Positions 7,422 through 14,829 of a DNA stretch of 21,926 nucleotides are shown here, piece by piece. Made by a program: the position numbers and the translations under genes. A model generated the notes under the pieces. The model saw nothing but the letters and a program-made list of their open reading frames with translations, searched no databases and was not told where the DNA came from. The first letter of the stretch is position 1, and every line of letters starts with the position of its first letter. This stretch comes from Bacteroidales bacterium UBA4788 (GTDB lineage Bacteria > Bacteroidota > Bacteroidia > Bacteroidales > VadinHA17), in NCBI GenBank assembly GCA_002402965.1, contig DHGW01000050.1, positions 1 to 21,926 on the forward strand, in the 5' to 3' direction.

Positions 7422-7778
7422 CTATAGTTCAGTTGCCGGATCCCAGAATCGCTCATGGAATTCGATGACCCTGTCGTCTTCCACCGTAAAGCCCTCGTTC
7501 TGCAGGAGCTGTTGCATCGTCGACGAGTTGCCGAAGTGGTGCTTGCCGGTGAGAAGCCCGTTGCGGTTCACAACACGGTGGGCAGGGATGAATTCAGGAA
7601 TGTGATGCGATGAGTTGAGGGCCCATCCCACCATCCGCGCTGAACCGGCGGTGCCGAGATACCTGGCTATGGCTCCGTATGATGTAATCCGGCCGAAAGG
7701 TATGAGTTTCGTGACCTCATAGACGCGGCTGAAAAAGTCTTTACTGTCACGCTCCGGGACTGATGATCTCCTTATCAT
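7422..7778 (-). CDS. Alkyltransferase-like (ATL) DNA-lesion recognition protein, MGMT fold without catalytic Cys
   Basis: 118 residues, matching the DNA-binding C-terminal domain of O6-alkylguanine-DNA alkyltransferases. The helix-turn-helix region and Arg finger region are recognisable (IPFGRITSYGAIARYLG at 26-42, ARMVGWALNSS at 47-57). The active-site motif PCHRV reads PAHRVV here, with Ala66 in place of the acceptor Cys, so it cannot repair by alkyl transfer. Known ATL proteins (often PWHRV) bind O6-alkylguanine and flag it for nucleotide excision repair; that role is inferred here. The ATG at 7778 lies inside trmB, overlapping its end by 32 bases, so translation is probably coupled. It is the last gene of the ricT-gldH-trmB-ATL run. 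Confidence 0.9.
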   Translation of the reverse strand: MIRRSSVPERDSKDFFSRVYEVTKLIPFGRITSYGAIARYLGTAGSARMVGWALNSSHHIPEFIPAHRVVNRNGLLTGKHHFGNSSTMQQLLQNEGFTVEDDRVIEFHERFWDPATEL

Positions 7779-8445
7779 TTGGCAGTCTGAATGAGAGATA
7801 GGTAATGGGAACTCCCTGCTTCAGGAAGAGCTCCTCGTAGTGTGTTCTTATTGAGAGCAGCGGGTTACCGGGCATCTCCCCGTACAGGTCGGTTACCCTG
7901 GTTATCACCTCCAGCCCGTTGACACGGGTCAGCTCCACGGTATAGTCATGCAGCTCACGGCTGTCAGTCTTGAGGTGCACAATTCCCCCGTCCTTCAGGT
8001 ATTGCCTGTAGAGGTTGAGGAACTGAGGCCCGGAGAGTCTTTTCTTTTCCCTGATCCTCTTCATCTGCGGGTCAGGGAAGGTGAGCCATATTTCATCCAC
8101 TTCGCCGGGGGCGAAGAAAGAACCTGTGACCTCGATACGGGTACGCAGGAAGGTGGCATTGGGAAGTCTCAGGTTGTGTGAGTCTTTTGCTCCGCGCCAC
8201 ATGCGTGCCCCTTTGATGTCTATGCCTATTATGTTCCTCCCGGGGTAAAGACCTGCCAGGCCCACAGTATATTCGCCCTTGCCGCAACCAAGCTCGAGTA
8301 TGATCGGGTTACTGTTTTCGAACCATTCGCTGTGCCACTTGCCCTTAAGGCCGTGGTCACGCCTGAAAACCTCCTCGAATGGAGGTTCGATCACATGGTC
8401 GAAGCCTCTCAGCTCAGCCCACCGTGCATGTTTGTTCTTGCCCAA
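7747..8445 (-). CDS. trmB: tRNA (guanine-N7)-methyltransferase TrmB
   Basis: 232 residues. TrmB uses S-adenosylmethionine to make m7G46 in the variable loop of tRNAs, in the cytoplasm. Motif I is ILELGCGKGEYT (49-60), followed by IIGIDIKGARM (72-81) and the family signature TFPDPQMKRIREKKRL (122-137), a variant of the usual FPDPWPKKRHxKRR. The C-terminal TxYE-like segment reads RTHYEELF. The start codon is TTG at 8445: the resulting MGKNKHARWAEL matches the conserved M(G/S)KNK N-terminus of Bacteroidota TrmB, and there is no in-frame ATG near it. The start is 8 bases after the gldH stop; the end overlaps the ATL gene. Confidence 0.93.
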   Translation of the reverse strand: MGKNKHARWAELRGFDHVIEPPFEEVFRRDHGLKGKWHSEWFENSNPIILELGCGKGEYTVGLAGLYPGRNIIGIDIKGARMWRGAKDSHNLRLPNATFLRTRIEVTGSFFAPGEVDEIWLTFPDPQMKRIREKKRLSGPQFLNLYRQYLKDGGIVHLKTDSRELHDYTVELTRVNGLEVITRVTDLYGEMPGNPLLSIRTHYEELFLKQGVPITYLSFRLPNDKEIISPGA

Positions 8446-8453
8446 AGCTGCGT

Positions 8454-8942
8454 TTATTTTGTGTTCCCCTCTTTCAGGGAAATCTTCATCCCCATGTCAT
8501 AAACACCCAGGAGGATGGTGTCTCTCATTCCGTGTATCACCCTGAAGTGATATTCACCCGGCTCGGGGAAGTAAACGTTTGACTTATAGGGAATGGTTAG
8601 TTCACGCAGGTCACCAGTACCTTTGCCCAGCCAACGGCCTTTTTCATCGGTCACCATGGCGTGCAGAGTGTCCGTTACGGAGGTCCCTGAAGGGAAGGTG
8701 GTCAAAATGAAGAGATAGATGTTGCGGTAGGGGTACTCTGTTGAGGTGCGCATTGACAGTTCAAGGTTGTATGTCATGACTGTGTCATCAATGATGCAGG
8801 CATATTTTGCAGGATCGTAAGTACTCCACTCCCCTTTGTCAATCCTGAAGTTTTCAGAGTAATGTATGCTGCGGTCACACGCCACGGCAGCTGCCGCCAG
8901 CAACAGGGCGGTGAAGATGATCTTACTTCTGCTTCCTCTCAT
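8454..8942 (-). CDS. gldH: GldH, gliding-motility / T9SS-associated lipoprotein
   Basis: 162 residues from the ATG at 8942. The N-terminus MRGSRSKIIFTALLLAAAAV followed by AC gives a lipoprotein signal with lipobox AVAC and C22 as the lipidated residue. The mature part is a compact beta-rich domain: IHYSENFRIDKGEWSTYDPA, then YRNIYLFILTTFPSG and a C-terminal region ending near LLGVYDMGMKISLKEG, all typical of GldH. In Flavobacterium GldH is needed for gliding; in Bacteroidota it is often encoded next to PSP1 and delta-prime genes, as here, even in non-gliding species. A longer reading from upstream codons would overlap ricT further and displace the signal peptide, so the ATG at 8942, overlapping the ricT end by 20 bases, is chosen. 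Confidence 0.88.
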   Translation of the reverse strand: MRGSRSKIIFTALLLAAAAVACDRSIHYSENFRIDKGEWSTYDPAKYACIIDDTVMTYNLELSMRTSTEYPYRNIYLFILTTFPSGTSVTDTLHAMVTDEKGRWLGKGTGDLRELTIPYKSNVYFPEPGEYHFRVIHGMRDTILLGVYDMGMKISLKEGNTK

Positions 8943-10065
8943 TTCTCCTGTTATATGGTCTGTTTCTGCCTCTGCCTTCACGCGGACGGCTTTTGGTTTC
9001 AAACCTGTCCAGTCCGCTGTTCTGCAGCAGCAGGTCATTACCCTTGTCCATCCTGTTGTTTGCCGGTACTGCCAGCAGGTTCTCCGGTTTGACCCCCCTG
9101 CGGTTTAGCTGGATAATCTCGCGTACCCGCGCCACCGGTACTGCCGTCATGTTAGCCGCGATGCGCGGGTCAGTGGAGTACCAGTATATTCCCGTGTGCA
9201 CTTCCATCTTCATGAAATAGGCGGTGCCAGAGGCCAGCTCGAGCGGTACTTCCCTTGAGGGGAATTCCTTCTGGGTATCAATGTAACAGTCCAGTTCGTA
9301 GTTGAGACAGCATTTCAGCTTGCCACACTGGCCGGCCAGCTTCTGGGGATTGAGTGACAGATCCTGGTAACGGGCGTGGGAGGTGGTCACCGATATGAAG
9401 TTGGTGACGTGAGTAGAGCAGCAAAGCTCCCTGCCGCAGGTGCCTATGCCCCCTATCCGGCCGGCCTCCTGGCGGGCACCTATCTGCCTCATCTCAATCC
9501 TGATCCGGAACTCTTCAGCCAGCACCTTGATAAGCTGCCGGAAATCAACCCTCTCATCGGCTAGGTAATAGAAGATTGCCTTGGTCTTGTCACCCTGGTA
9601 TTCCACATCACCTATCTTCATCGCAAGCCCGAGGTTCTCGGCCAGCTTCCTTGAACGCAGCATGGTTTGCACTTCCAGTTTCTTTGCCTCCTCCCATTTC
9701 TGCAGGTCAACAGGCCTGGCTTTCCTGTAGACCTTCTTCATCTCATCGAGGACGGGCTTGACCTTCATCTTCTTCATCTGCTCGCGGACGAGATACCCGG
9801 TCATCGAAACATAACCTATATCATGCCCTGGAGAGGCTTCAACAGCCACGATGTCATCTACCTCGAGCCTCAGCTCGTTGACGTTGCGGTAGAATCCCTT
9901 GCGGGTATTCTTGAAGCGCACTTCGATCACCTCATTGCATCGGGCATCGAAGGGGAGATCGGCAAGCCAGTTGTATTCGTTCAGCTTGTGGTTACCGATG
10001 CTGTATTTCGTTTCAGGCTTTGCCGGCTCTTCACCAGGCTGGACCTGTATATCCTCATTTGTCAT
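8923..10065 (-). CDS. ricT: PSP1 / RicT (YaaT)-type Cys-rich protein
   Basis: 380 residues. The PSP1 C-terminal domain occupies about 70-200 (VDDIVAVEASPGHDIGYVSM through FRIRIEMRQIGARQEA), followed by the diagnostic cysteine cluster: C210, C215, C216 in CGRELCC and C247, C252, C253 in CGKLKCCLNYE, plus C260. In Bacillus, RicT (YaaT) forms a Fe-S-bearing complex with RicA and RicF that affects RNA processing by RNase Y; in Bacteroidota no such partners are known to me, so the role is uncertain. Residues 355-380 form a basic tail rich in Arg, Asn and Gly (SRPREGRGRNRPYNRRNERK) that could bind nucleic acid. The gene overlaps gldH at its end and is preceded by a good candidate promoter. Confidence 0.9.
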   Translation of the reverse strand: MTNEDIQVQPGEEPAKPETKYSIGNHKLNEYNWLADLPFDARCNEVIEVRFKNTRKGFYRNVNELRLEVDDIVAVEASPGHDIGYVSMTGYLVREQMKKMKVKPVLDEMKKVYRKARPVDLQKWEEAKKLEVQTMLRSRKLAENLGLAMKIGDVEYQGDKTKAIFYYLADERVDFRQLIKVLAEEFRIRIEMRQIGARQEAGRIGGIGTCGRELCCSTHVTNFISVTTSHARYQDLSLNPQKLAGQCGKLKCCLNYELDCYIDTQKEFPSREVPLELASGTAYFMKMEVHTGIYWYSTDPRIAANMTAVPVARVREIIQLNRRGVKPENLLAVPANNRMDKGNDLLLQNSGLDRFETKSRPREGRGRNRPYNRRNERKQK

Positions 10066-10126
10066 GACGTCACTTTAAGGTTTCCGGAAGAGTGGATATA
10101 TCTCACACCATCCCGGAAGGTGAATG

Positions 10127-10157
10127 CAAAATTAGGAATAAATGCGCTACTTTCAAG
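10127..10157 (-). promoter_or_regulatory. Candidate Bacteroidota promoter for ricT-gldH-trmB-ATL
   Basis: On the minus strand CTTG (10157-10154) is followed after 19 bases by TAATTTTG (10134-10127). This fits the TTTG-N19/20-TAnnTTTG promoter of Bacteroidota with one mismatch in the -33 box, and is the best two-element match in the window. The leader to the ricT ATG at 10065 would be about 55 bases. Confidence 0.55.
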
Positions 10158-10170
10158 TAATTCCCCGCAG

Positions 10171-11298
10171 TTACCTGATTAGTCTCATTGTCCTGAGTGC
10201 AAGGTCAAGGAAAATCATTTTGGTGTTGCCGTTGCTCTCAACATGGGCGTATGCAAGGTTAAACTCACGGTTCAGGGCGTTGATGTTCTTATCGTTTATG
10301 AAGGGGTGAAATTTCCCTGAAAACTCATCCTCGGCCCTGGTGAGGTAGACAAGCTTGTTCTCCCTGCCATTGAAGTTCAGTATGAAGTTCTCACGGATCA
10401 TTCTGAGGGAGTAGGTGAGAAAGCTCTTCTGCCGCTCCCTTCCAAGGGCAGCAGTCTCTTCCGACCATGTGACAAGCGCATGAATGTCACGGGTCCAAGC
10501 CGTCCGCATCAGCTTCGTGAACCTGTCGAGGTGTACTGCAGTGTTGTCATCCTCCCGTGCCAGCTCCATAGCCCTGACCATGTTGCCATTGGCAATGGCG
10601 GCTGTCTCCCGGGCTTTGACCGGATCCATCCCCATGGTCTTCACCAGGTGCGCGCTCAGCTCCTCAGAGGCGATGGCGGGGATTCTTATATGCTGGCATC
10701 TTGAGGTGATGGTTGTAAGAAGCTTTTCATCCTCCTCGGAGACCAGGATGAAGAGGGTTTTTGCTGGAGGCTCCTCAATCATCTTAAGCAGCTTATTCGC
10801 CGTCTCGGCATTCATCTTCTCCGGGAGCCAGATGATCATTATTTTGAAGTCGGACTCAAACGACTTCAGGTTGAGCTTGCGGATAATCTCCGCCGCCTCT
10901 GCAACGGGTATAAGCGCCTGCTCGTTGGCCACCTCCATGGCTTCGGTCCAGGTGGTGAGGGAGAACCATGGAGAACGGAGCACCATCGCCCGCCACTGCG
11001 AGATATAGGTGTCACTCACCGGTTCAGTGCCGGACTTCTTCTTTATCACCGGGAAGACGAAGTGCAGGTCGGGATGGATCAGCTTGTCGTACTTGGCACA
11101 TGAGGGACATACCCCGCATGCGTCCTCCGGGGTCCGTTTCTCACAACTTATATAACGGGCGAATGCCAGGGCTATAGCAAATTTCCCGCTTCCCTCCGGC
11201 CCATAAAAAAGCAGTGCATGACTGACCCGGTTCTCTGCAACGGAGTTCCGCAGCCTGTCAATAACTGCCTTCTGTCCTGGTATCTGTGAGAAATTCAT
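10171..11298 (-). CDS. holB: DNA polymerase III subunit delta prime
   Basis: 375 residues. Delta prime is the clamp-loader subunit that, with delta and gamma/tau, loads the beta clamp onto DNA. The AAA+ module begins ALLFYGPEGSGKFAIALAFAR (28-48) with a Walker A whose last residue is Phe in place of Ser/Thr. A zinc-binding set of cysteines follows (C52, C61, C64, C67 in CEKRTPEDACGVCPSC). The Walker B region is replaced by IIWLPEKMNAETANKLLKMI, with EEPP after it, and the sensor 1 SRC motif is at 199-201 (ITSRCQHIRI). This degenerate nucleotide site is normal for delta prime. The start ATG at 11298 is preceded three bases upstream by a hairpin. The gene lies 56 bases after tpx. Confidence 0.92.
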   Translation of the reverse strand: MNFSQIPGQKAVIDRLRNSVAENRVSHALLFYGPEGSGKFAIALAFARYISCEKRTPEDACGVCPSCAKYDKLIHPDLHFVFPVIKKKSGTEPVSDTYISQWRAMVLRSPWFSLTTWTEAMEVANEQALIPVAEAAEIIRKLNLKSFESDFKIMIIWLPEKMNAETANKLLKMIEEPPAKTLFILVSEEDEKLLTTITSRCQHIRIPAIASEELSAHLVKTMGMDPVKARETAAIANGNMVRAMELAREDDNTAVHLDRFTKLMRTAWTRDIHALVTWSEETAALGRERQKSFLTYSLRMIRENFILNFNGRENKLVYLTRAEDEFSGKFHPFINDKNINALNREFNLAYAHVESNGNTKMIFLDLALRTMRLIR

Positions 11299-11301
11299 TT
11301 T

Positions 11302-11322
11302 GCCCTTCGTCTGACGAAGAGC
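11302..11322 (-). promoter_or_regulatory. Hairpin or dyad touching the holB start codon
   Basis: Read on the minus strand, bases 11322 to 11302 fold into a 9-bp stem (one G-U pair) with a CAG loop; the core CTTCGTC/GACGAAG is a perfect 7-base inverted repeat around one base. The stem ends three bases before the holB ATG. It could mask the ribosome entry region or be a dyad operator. No T tract follows, so it is not a terminator for tpx. Confidence 0.6.
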
Positions 11323-11329
11323 AAATGTA
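11322..11329 (-). promoter_or_regulatory. Candidate -7 box (TACATTTG) for holB
   Basis: The minus strand reads TACATTTG, a full match to TAnnTTTG, 23 bases before the holB ATG in the 56-base gap after tpx. A transcript from here would begin within the inverted repeat and have a very short leader. No -33 TTTG is seen at the usual distance. Confidence 0.35.
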
Positions 11330-11354
11330 GCAAAAAATTGTAGATCCGGATTTC

Positions 11355-11852
11355 TCAGAGTGCTGCCAGGGCACTGTCATAGTCAGGCTCCTGAACTATC
11401 TCCGGAACCAGCTCCGTGTAAACTACCTTTCCCTTCTCATCAACAACCACAACGCTGCGTGCGTAGAGTCCTGCCATCGGGCCGTCAAGGAGATCAACAC
11501 CGTAAGCCTTGCCGAATGCGCTGTCACGGAAACCTGACAATGTAATGACATTGCTGATCCCCTCGGTGGAGCAGAAGCGTCCGTGAGCAAAGGGCAGATC
11601 CTTTGTGATGGCCAGAACAACAGTGTTTTCCATGCCTGCGGCCACCTGGTTGAACTTGCGCACCGCGGTGGCACAGACCCCCGTGTCAAGACTCGGGGAG
11701 ATATTAAGAATTACTTTCTTTCCTGCCAGTTCATCAAGTGTGAGAGAGCCAAGATCTGATTTTACAAGGCTGAAACCGGGTGCCTTACTACCCTTTTCAG
11801 GCAGTGAACCTGAAGTGTTTATCGGATTACCCCTGAGTGTGATTTTCGCCAT
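11355..11852 (-). CDS. tpx: Thiol peroxidase Tpx (atypical 2-Cys peroxiredoxin)
   Basis: 165 residues, the normal Tpx length. It reduces hydrogen peroxide and organic peroxides using thioredoxin, in the cytoplasm. The peroxidatic cysteine is C60 in PSLDTGVCATAVRKF, with the conserved Thr three residues before it, and the resolving cysteine is C94 in RFCSTEGI; the 34-residue spacing is that of the Tpx subfamily. The C-terminal YARSVVVVDEKGKVVYTELV strand pair is also typical. The ATG at 11852 is separated from the divergent pgk gene by 118 AT-rich bases; the closest promoter-like box on this strand, TAATTTTA (11870-11863), misses the last consensus base. Confidence 0.95.
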   Translation of the reverse strand: MAKITLRGNPINTSGSLPEKGSKAPGFSLVKSDLGSLTLDELAGKKVILNISPSLDTGVCATAVRKFNQVAAGMENTVVLAITKDLPFAHGRFCSTEGISNVITLSGFRDSAFGKAYGVDLLDGPMAGLYARSVVVVDEKGKVVYTELVPEIVQEPDYDSALAAL

Positions 11853-11926
11853 TTTTTTATTTTAAAATTAATCTATTCATTTTGATTAATGAACAACCGG
11901 AGACAGATAAGGTTTTCCAAATTGGT

Positions 11927-11934
11927 TAACTTTG
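11927..11934 (+). promoter_or_regulatory. Candidate -7 box (TAACTTTG) for the pgk operon
   Basis: TAACTTTG fully matches TAnnTTTG and lies 37 bases before the pgk ATG, giving a leader of about 30 bases. The region upstream is AT-rich and shared with divergent tpx; no clear -33 TTTG stands at the right distance. Confidence 0.5.
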
Positions 11935-11970
11935 TACCTCAGATTAAGCAAAAATAAAACAATACGGACT

Positions 11971-13233
11971 ATGAAAATCATTGACAGCTTTAACTTTAAG
12001 GGTCTCAAGGCTATTGTAAGGGTTGATTTCAACGTACCGCTTGACAAGCAGACACGCGAGGTCACCGATGATACACGCATCCGCGGGGCTCTTAAGACGA
12101 TAAGAAAAATAACTGCTGACGGCGGCTCTGTTATACTCATGTCACACCTTGGACGCCCGGAAGGGGTGATGGTGAAGTATTCACTCAAGCCCGTGCTGCC
12201 TGTATTGGAAAAGCTCCTCGGGATGAAGGTGGCATTCGCCCCTGACGCCCTTGGCGAAGAGGCAGCAGCAATGGCAGCGGCCCTGAAACCCGGTGAGGTT
12301 ATGATGCTCGAAAACGTCAGGTTCTATCCGGAGGAGGAGGGCAAGCCGGTACTGCCTGACACCGCCACGGATGAAGAGAAGAAAGCAGCCAAGGCAGCCC
12401 TGAAGGTGAAGCAGAAGGAGATGGCGAAAAAGCTTTCGACATATGCCGACATATATGTGAATGATGCGTTTGGTACGGCTCACAGGGCACATGCAACCAC
12501 CGCAATAATAGCGGACTATTTCCCGGAGGACAAAAGAATGTTCGGGTTCCTGATAAACAGTGAGCTGGCAGCGATGGACAAAATTCTCAGAAGTTCGGAG
12601 AAACCCTTCACGGCCATCATGGGCGGGGCAAAGGTTTCGGACAAGATAGGAATCATTGAAAACCTGCTCGACAGGGTTGACAACCTGATAATTGGAGGAG
12701 GCATGACATACACCTTCATCAAGGTCATGGGGGGCAGGATAGGCAACTCACTCTGTGAGGACGACAAGCTGGAGATGGCCAAGGACATCATCGAAAAGGC
12801 CAGGGAAAAGGGGGTGAACCTGATCTTCCCCGTAGACAGTGTCAATGCCGACAGGTTTGATCCGGAAGCCAACATCTATATATCAGCCATTGATGATGTG
12901 AATGACGGGTGGATGGGACTCGACATCGGGGAGGAGAGTGTCAAGCTCTTTTCAAAGGTGATCAGTAATTCGAAGACAATTCTCTGGAACGGTCCGATGG
13001 GGGTTTTTGAGATGACCAAGTTCGATGACGGGACCAAAGGCATTGCCATGGCAGTAGCTGAGGCCACTGATGATGGGGCCTTCTCGCTTGTTGGCGGTGG
13101 CGACTCCGTGGCTGCAGTCAATATCATGGGCCTTGCTGACCGGATCAGCTATGTCTCAACGGGCGGCGGAGCCATGCTCGAATACATGGAAGGCAAGAAG
13201 CTGCCCGGCATAACCGCCATCAGGGGAGAATGA
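11971..13233 (+). CDS. pgk: Phosphoglycerate kinase
   Basis: 420 residues from the ATG at 11971. It transfers phosphate between 1,3-bisphosphoglycerate and ADP in glycolysis. Signature AIVRVDFNVPLD (14-25), substrate residues in DTRIRGAL and MSHLGRPEG (58-65), MGGAKVSDKIGIIENLL mid-protein, the hinge region WNGPMGVFE and the nucleotide loop VGGGDSVAAVN are all present. An inserted charged stretch (about 123-155, rich in Glu, Lys and Ala) precedes the YVNDAFGTAHRAHAT motif and makes it longer than the usual 390-400 residues; such an insertion is common in this phylum. A TTG in frame at 11932 would give 13 extra residues but overlaps the promoter box, so the ATG is chosen. The stop codon overlaps the next gene's start. 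Confidence 0.97.
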   Translation: MKIIDSFNFKGLKAIVRVDFNVPLDKQTREVTDDTRIRGALKTIRKITADGGSVILMSHLGRPEGVMVKYSLKPVLPVLEKLLGMKVAFAPDALGEEAAAMAAALKPGEVMMLENVRFYPEEEGKPVLPDTATDEEKKAAKAALKVKQKEMAKKLSTYADIYVNDAFGTAHRAHATTAIIADYFPEDKRMFGFLINSELAAMDKILRSSEKPFTAIMGGAKVSDKIGIIENLLDRVDNLIIGGGMTYTFIKVMGGRIGNSLCEDDKLEMAKDIIEKAREKGVNLIFPVDSVNADRFDPEANIYISAIDDVNDGWMGLDIGEESVKLFSKVISNSKTILWNGPMGVFEMTKFDDGTKGIAMAVAEATDDGAFSLVGGGDSVAAVNIMGLADRISYVSTGGGAMLEYMEGKKLPGITAIRGE

Positions 13234-13772
13234 TGAAACTCCGTCTCATACCGGTTCTGATTGCCATGCTCCTGCTTGCAGGATGCGGCGGCGATGATCA
13301 GAAGACCTCGGGAACAATCACCCTGACAAATGAGCTGTATGACGGTGACTCATATTATTTTGCGATGGGGCTCTCCTTTGACGAGGCAAAAGAGGTTCCC
13401 ACGCTTCCCGATCAGTACAGGGCTGACATAACACTTATGGCAGGAGCGGTGACCAGCAGTGGCCCTGTGGTGGCGTTCCTCTCATCAAACACTCTTGATC
13501 CGCCATTCTCACTCATCGGGACATATGGTTCGGAGAGTGCTGCGAAGAGCGCCTTCAGTGAACTGAAGAGCGTGGGCAGTCTCACCTGGATCGACCTTGC
13601 CGCACCCCTGGCTGCCAACCAGGTATGGGTGTTTAAGTCCCGTGATGCCACTTACGCCAAGCTCAGGATCATCAGCGTGACACTTGACACATCAGGAGAT
13701 GATCCTGTTGCCTCCTGCACCCTCGAATGGGTCTGGCAGCCTGACGGATCGGCAACTTTCCCGGTCAGGTGA
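13233..13772 (+). CDS. Small predicted lipoprotein, function unknown
   Basis: 179 residues from the ATG at 13233 (an ATG three bases earlier, overlapping the pgk stop, is equally possible). The N-terminus has a basic start, a Leu/Ile-rich core and lipobox LAGC (C18), followed by a GGDDQ linker, so an envelope lipoprotein is expected. The mature part is beta-rich with aromatic strand motifs (YDGDSYYFAMGLSFDEA, NQVWVFKSRDATYAKLRIIS, CTLEWVWQPDGSATF), which loosely resembles small Bacteroidota beta-sandwich or HmuY-like lipoproteins, but I do not recognise a named family. Translation is probably coupled to pgk before and to the acyl-activating enzyme after it, an unexpected place for a surface protein. 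Confidence 0.8.
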   Translation: MKLRLIPVLIAMLLLAGCGGDDQKTSGTITLTNELYDGDSYYFAMGLSFDEAKEVPTLPDQYRADITLMAGAVTSSGPVVAFLSSNTLDPPFSLIGTYGSESAAKSAFSELKSVGSLTWIDLAAPLAANQVWVFKSRDATYAKLRIISVTLDTSGDDPVASCTLEWVWQPDGSATFPVR

Positions 13773-14821
13773 TGAAAACACCCTCAGCCGGAGAGATCTT
13801 CACGATCTCCGATGCCCGGTCGTTTGAACAGATGGCCCTGGAGATATTTTATTTCCAGGCTGCCGGATGCTCCGTTTACAGGGAGTATCTGAGCCTGCTT
13901 GGCACAGACCCGGATAAGATCGACTCCATCCTGACCATCCCCTTTATGCCCATATCCTTCTTCAGGGACCATACTGTGCTTTCAGAAGCGAGTCCTGACT
14001 ATGCCATGACTGAACCTTCCTCCGGCAGACGATCCGGACATGACGGCCCGGCCGGAAGGATTTTCCTCAGCAGCGGTACGTCAGGGGCCAGGCAGAGCAG
14101 CCATCACGTGAAAGAATTGTCAATTTATGACCGGAGCCTTGATCAAACATTCAGGATCTTCTACGGTGATCCTTTCAGATATGCCATAATGGGACTGCTT
14201 CCTTCATATCTTGAACGTGAAGGCTCTTCGCTTATTTATATGGTTGACAGGCTGATAAAGCTGTCTGGCAATGAGGCCGGAGGTTTTTTCCTTAATGATT
14301 TTGACGCCCTGTTCAGGGCAATTGACAGGGCCCGCTCTGCCGGGCTGCAGGTGCTGCTGTTCGGGGTCACCTTTGCTCTTCTTGACCTGGCGGAGCAATA
14401 TCCCCGCGACCTGTCTGACCTGATAATAATGGAGACCGGTGGAATGAAGGGCAGGAGGCGCGAGATGATCAGGGAGGAGGTGCACGGGATCATCATGAAA
14501 GCCTTTGGCGTCAAATCGGTGCATTCGGAATACGGTATGACGGAAATGCTCAGCCAGGCCTACTCGCAGGGTAACGGACTGTTTCAGTCCCCGCCATGGA
14601 TGAAAGTACTGATACGAGACAGTCATGATCCCTCTGCACACACTTCAGAGGCAGGCGCTTCAGGTGGTATCAGCATCATTGACCTGGCCAATCTCTGGTC
14701 ATGCTCCTTCATCGCCACTTCTGACCTTGGAAGGATGCACCCCGGCGGCCTGTTCGAGGTGCAGGGCAGATTTGACGAGGCAGATATACGGGGGTGTAAT
14801 CTCCTGGTATCGCAGGGCTGA
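13772..14821 (+). CDS. LuxE/PaaK-type acyl-activating (acyl-protein synthetase-like) enzyme
   Basis: 349 residues from the ATG at 13772, which overlaps the last base of the preceding stop codon. It belongs to the adenylate-forming superfamily. Visible core motifs: the phosphate-binding loop LSSGTSGARQ (99-108), the A5-like HSEYGMTEMLSQAY (251-264), A7-like IATSDLGR (314-321) and A8-like VQGRFDEADIRG (330-341). It ends just after A8, so the mobile C-terminal domain of larger family members is absent, as in LuxE. LuxE activates fatty acids and transfers them within the bacterial luciferase reductase complex; no luxC, luxD or luciferase gene is here, so the substrate is unknown. It could acylate a polysaccharide, lipid or protein partner. 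Its stop codon is 8 bases from that of the convergent Stealth gene. Confidence 0.85.
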   Translation: MKTPSAGEIFTISDARSFEQMALEIFYFQAAGCSVYREYLSLLGTDPDKIDSILTIPFMPISFFRDHTVLSEASPDYAMTEPSSGRRSGHDGPAGRIFLSSGTSGARQSSHHVKELSIYDRSLDQTFRIFYGDPFRYAIMGLLPSYLEREGSSLIYMVDRLIKLSGNEAGGFFLNDFDALFRAIDRARSAGLQVLLFGVTFALLDLAEQYPRDLSDLIIMETGGMKGRRREMIREEVHGIIMKAFGVKSVHSEYGMTEMLSQAYSQGNGLFQSPPWMKVLIRDSHDPSAHTSEAGASGGISIIDLANLWSCSFIATSDLGRMHPGGLFEVQGRFDEADIRGCNLLVSQG

Positions 14822-14829
14822 CTACAGGC

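Noticed and set aside
9667..10182. Plus-strand open frame antisense to ricT
   Set aside because: It lies fully opposite a well-supported conserved gene, shows no family motif and is typical of shadow frames in GC-balanced DNA.
10484..11008. Plus-strand open frame antisense to holB
   Set aside because: Its Ser/Ala-rich translation has no recognisable domain and it mirrors the conserved delta-prime frame.
13772..14821. Bioluminescence (lux) system
   Set aside because: The LuxE-like enzyme is alone; no luxA, luxB, luxC or luxD gene is present.
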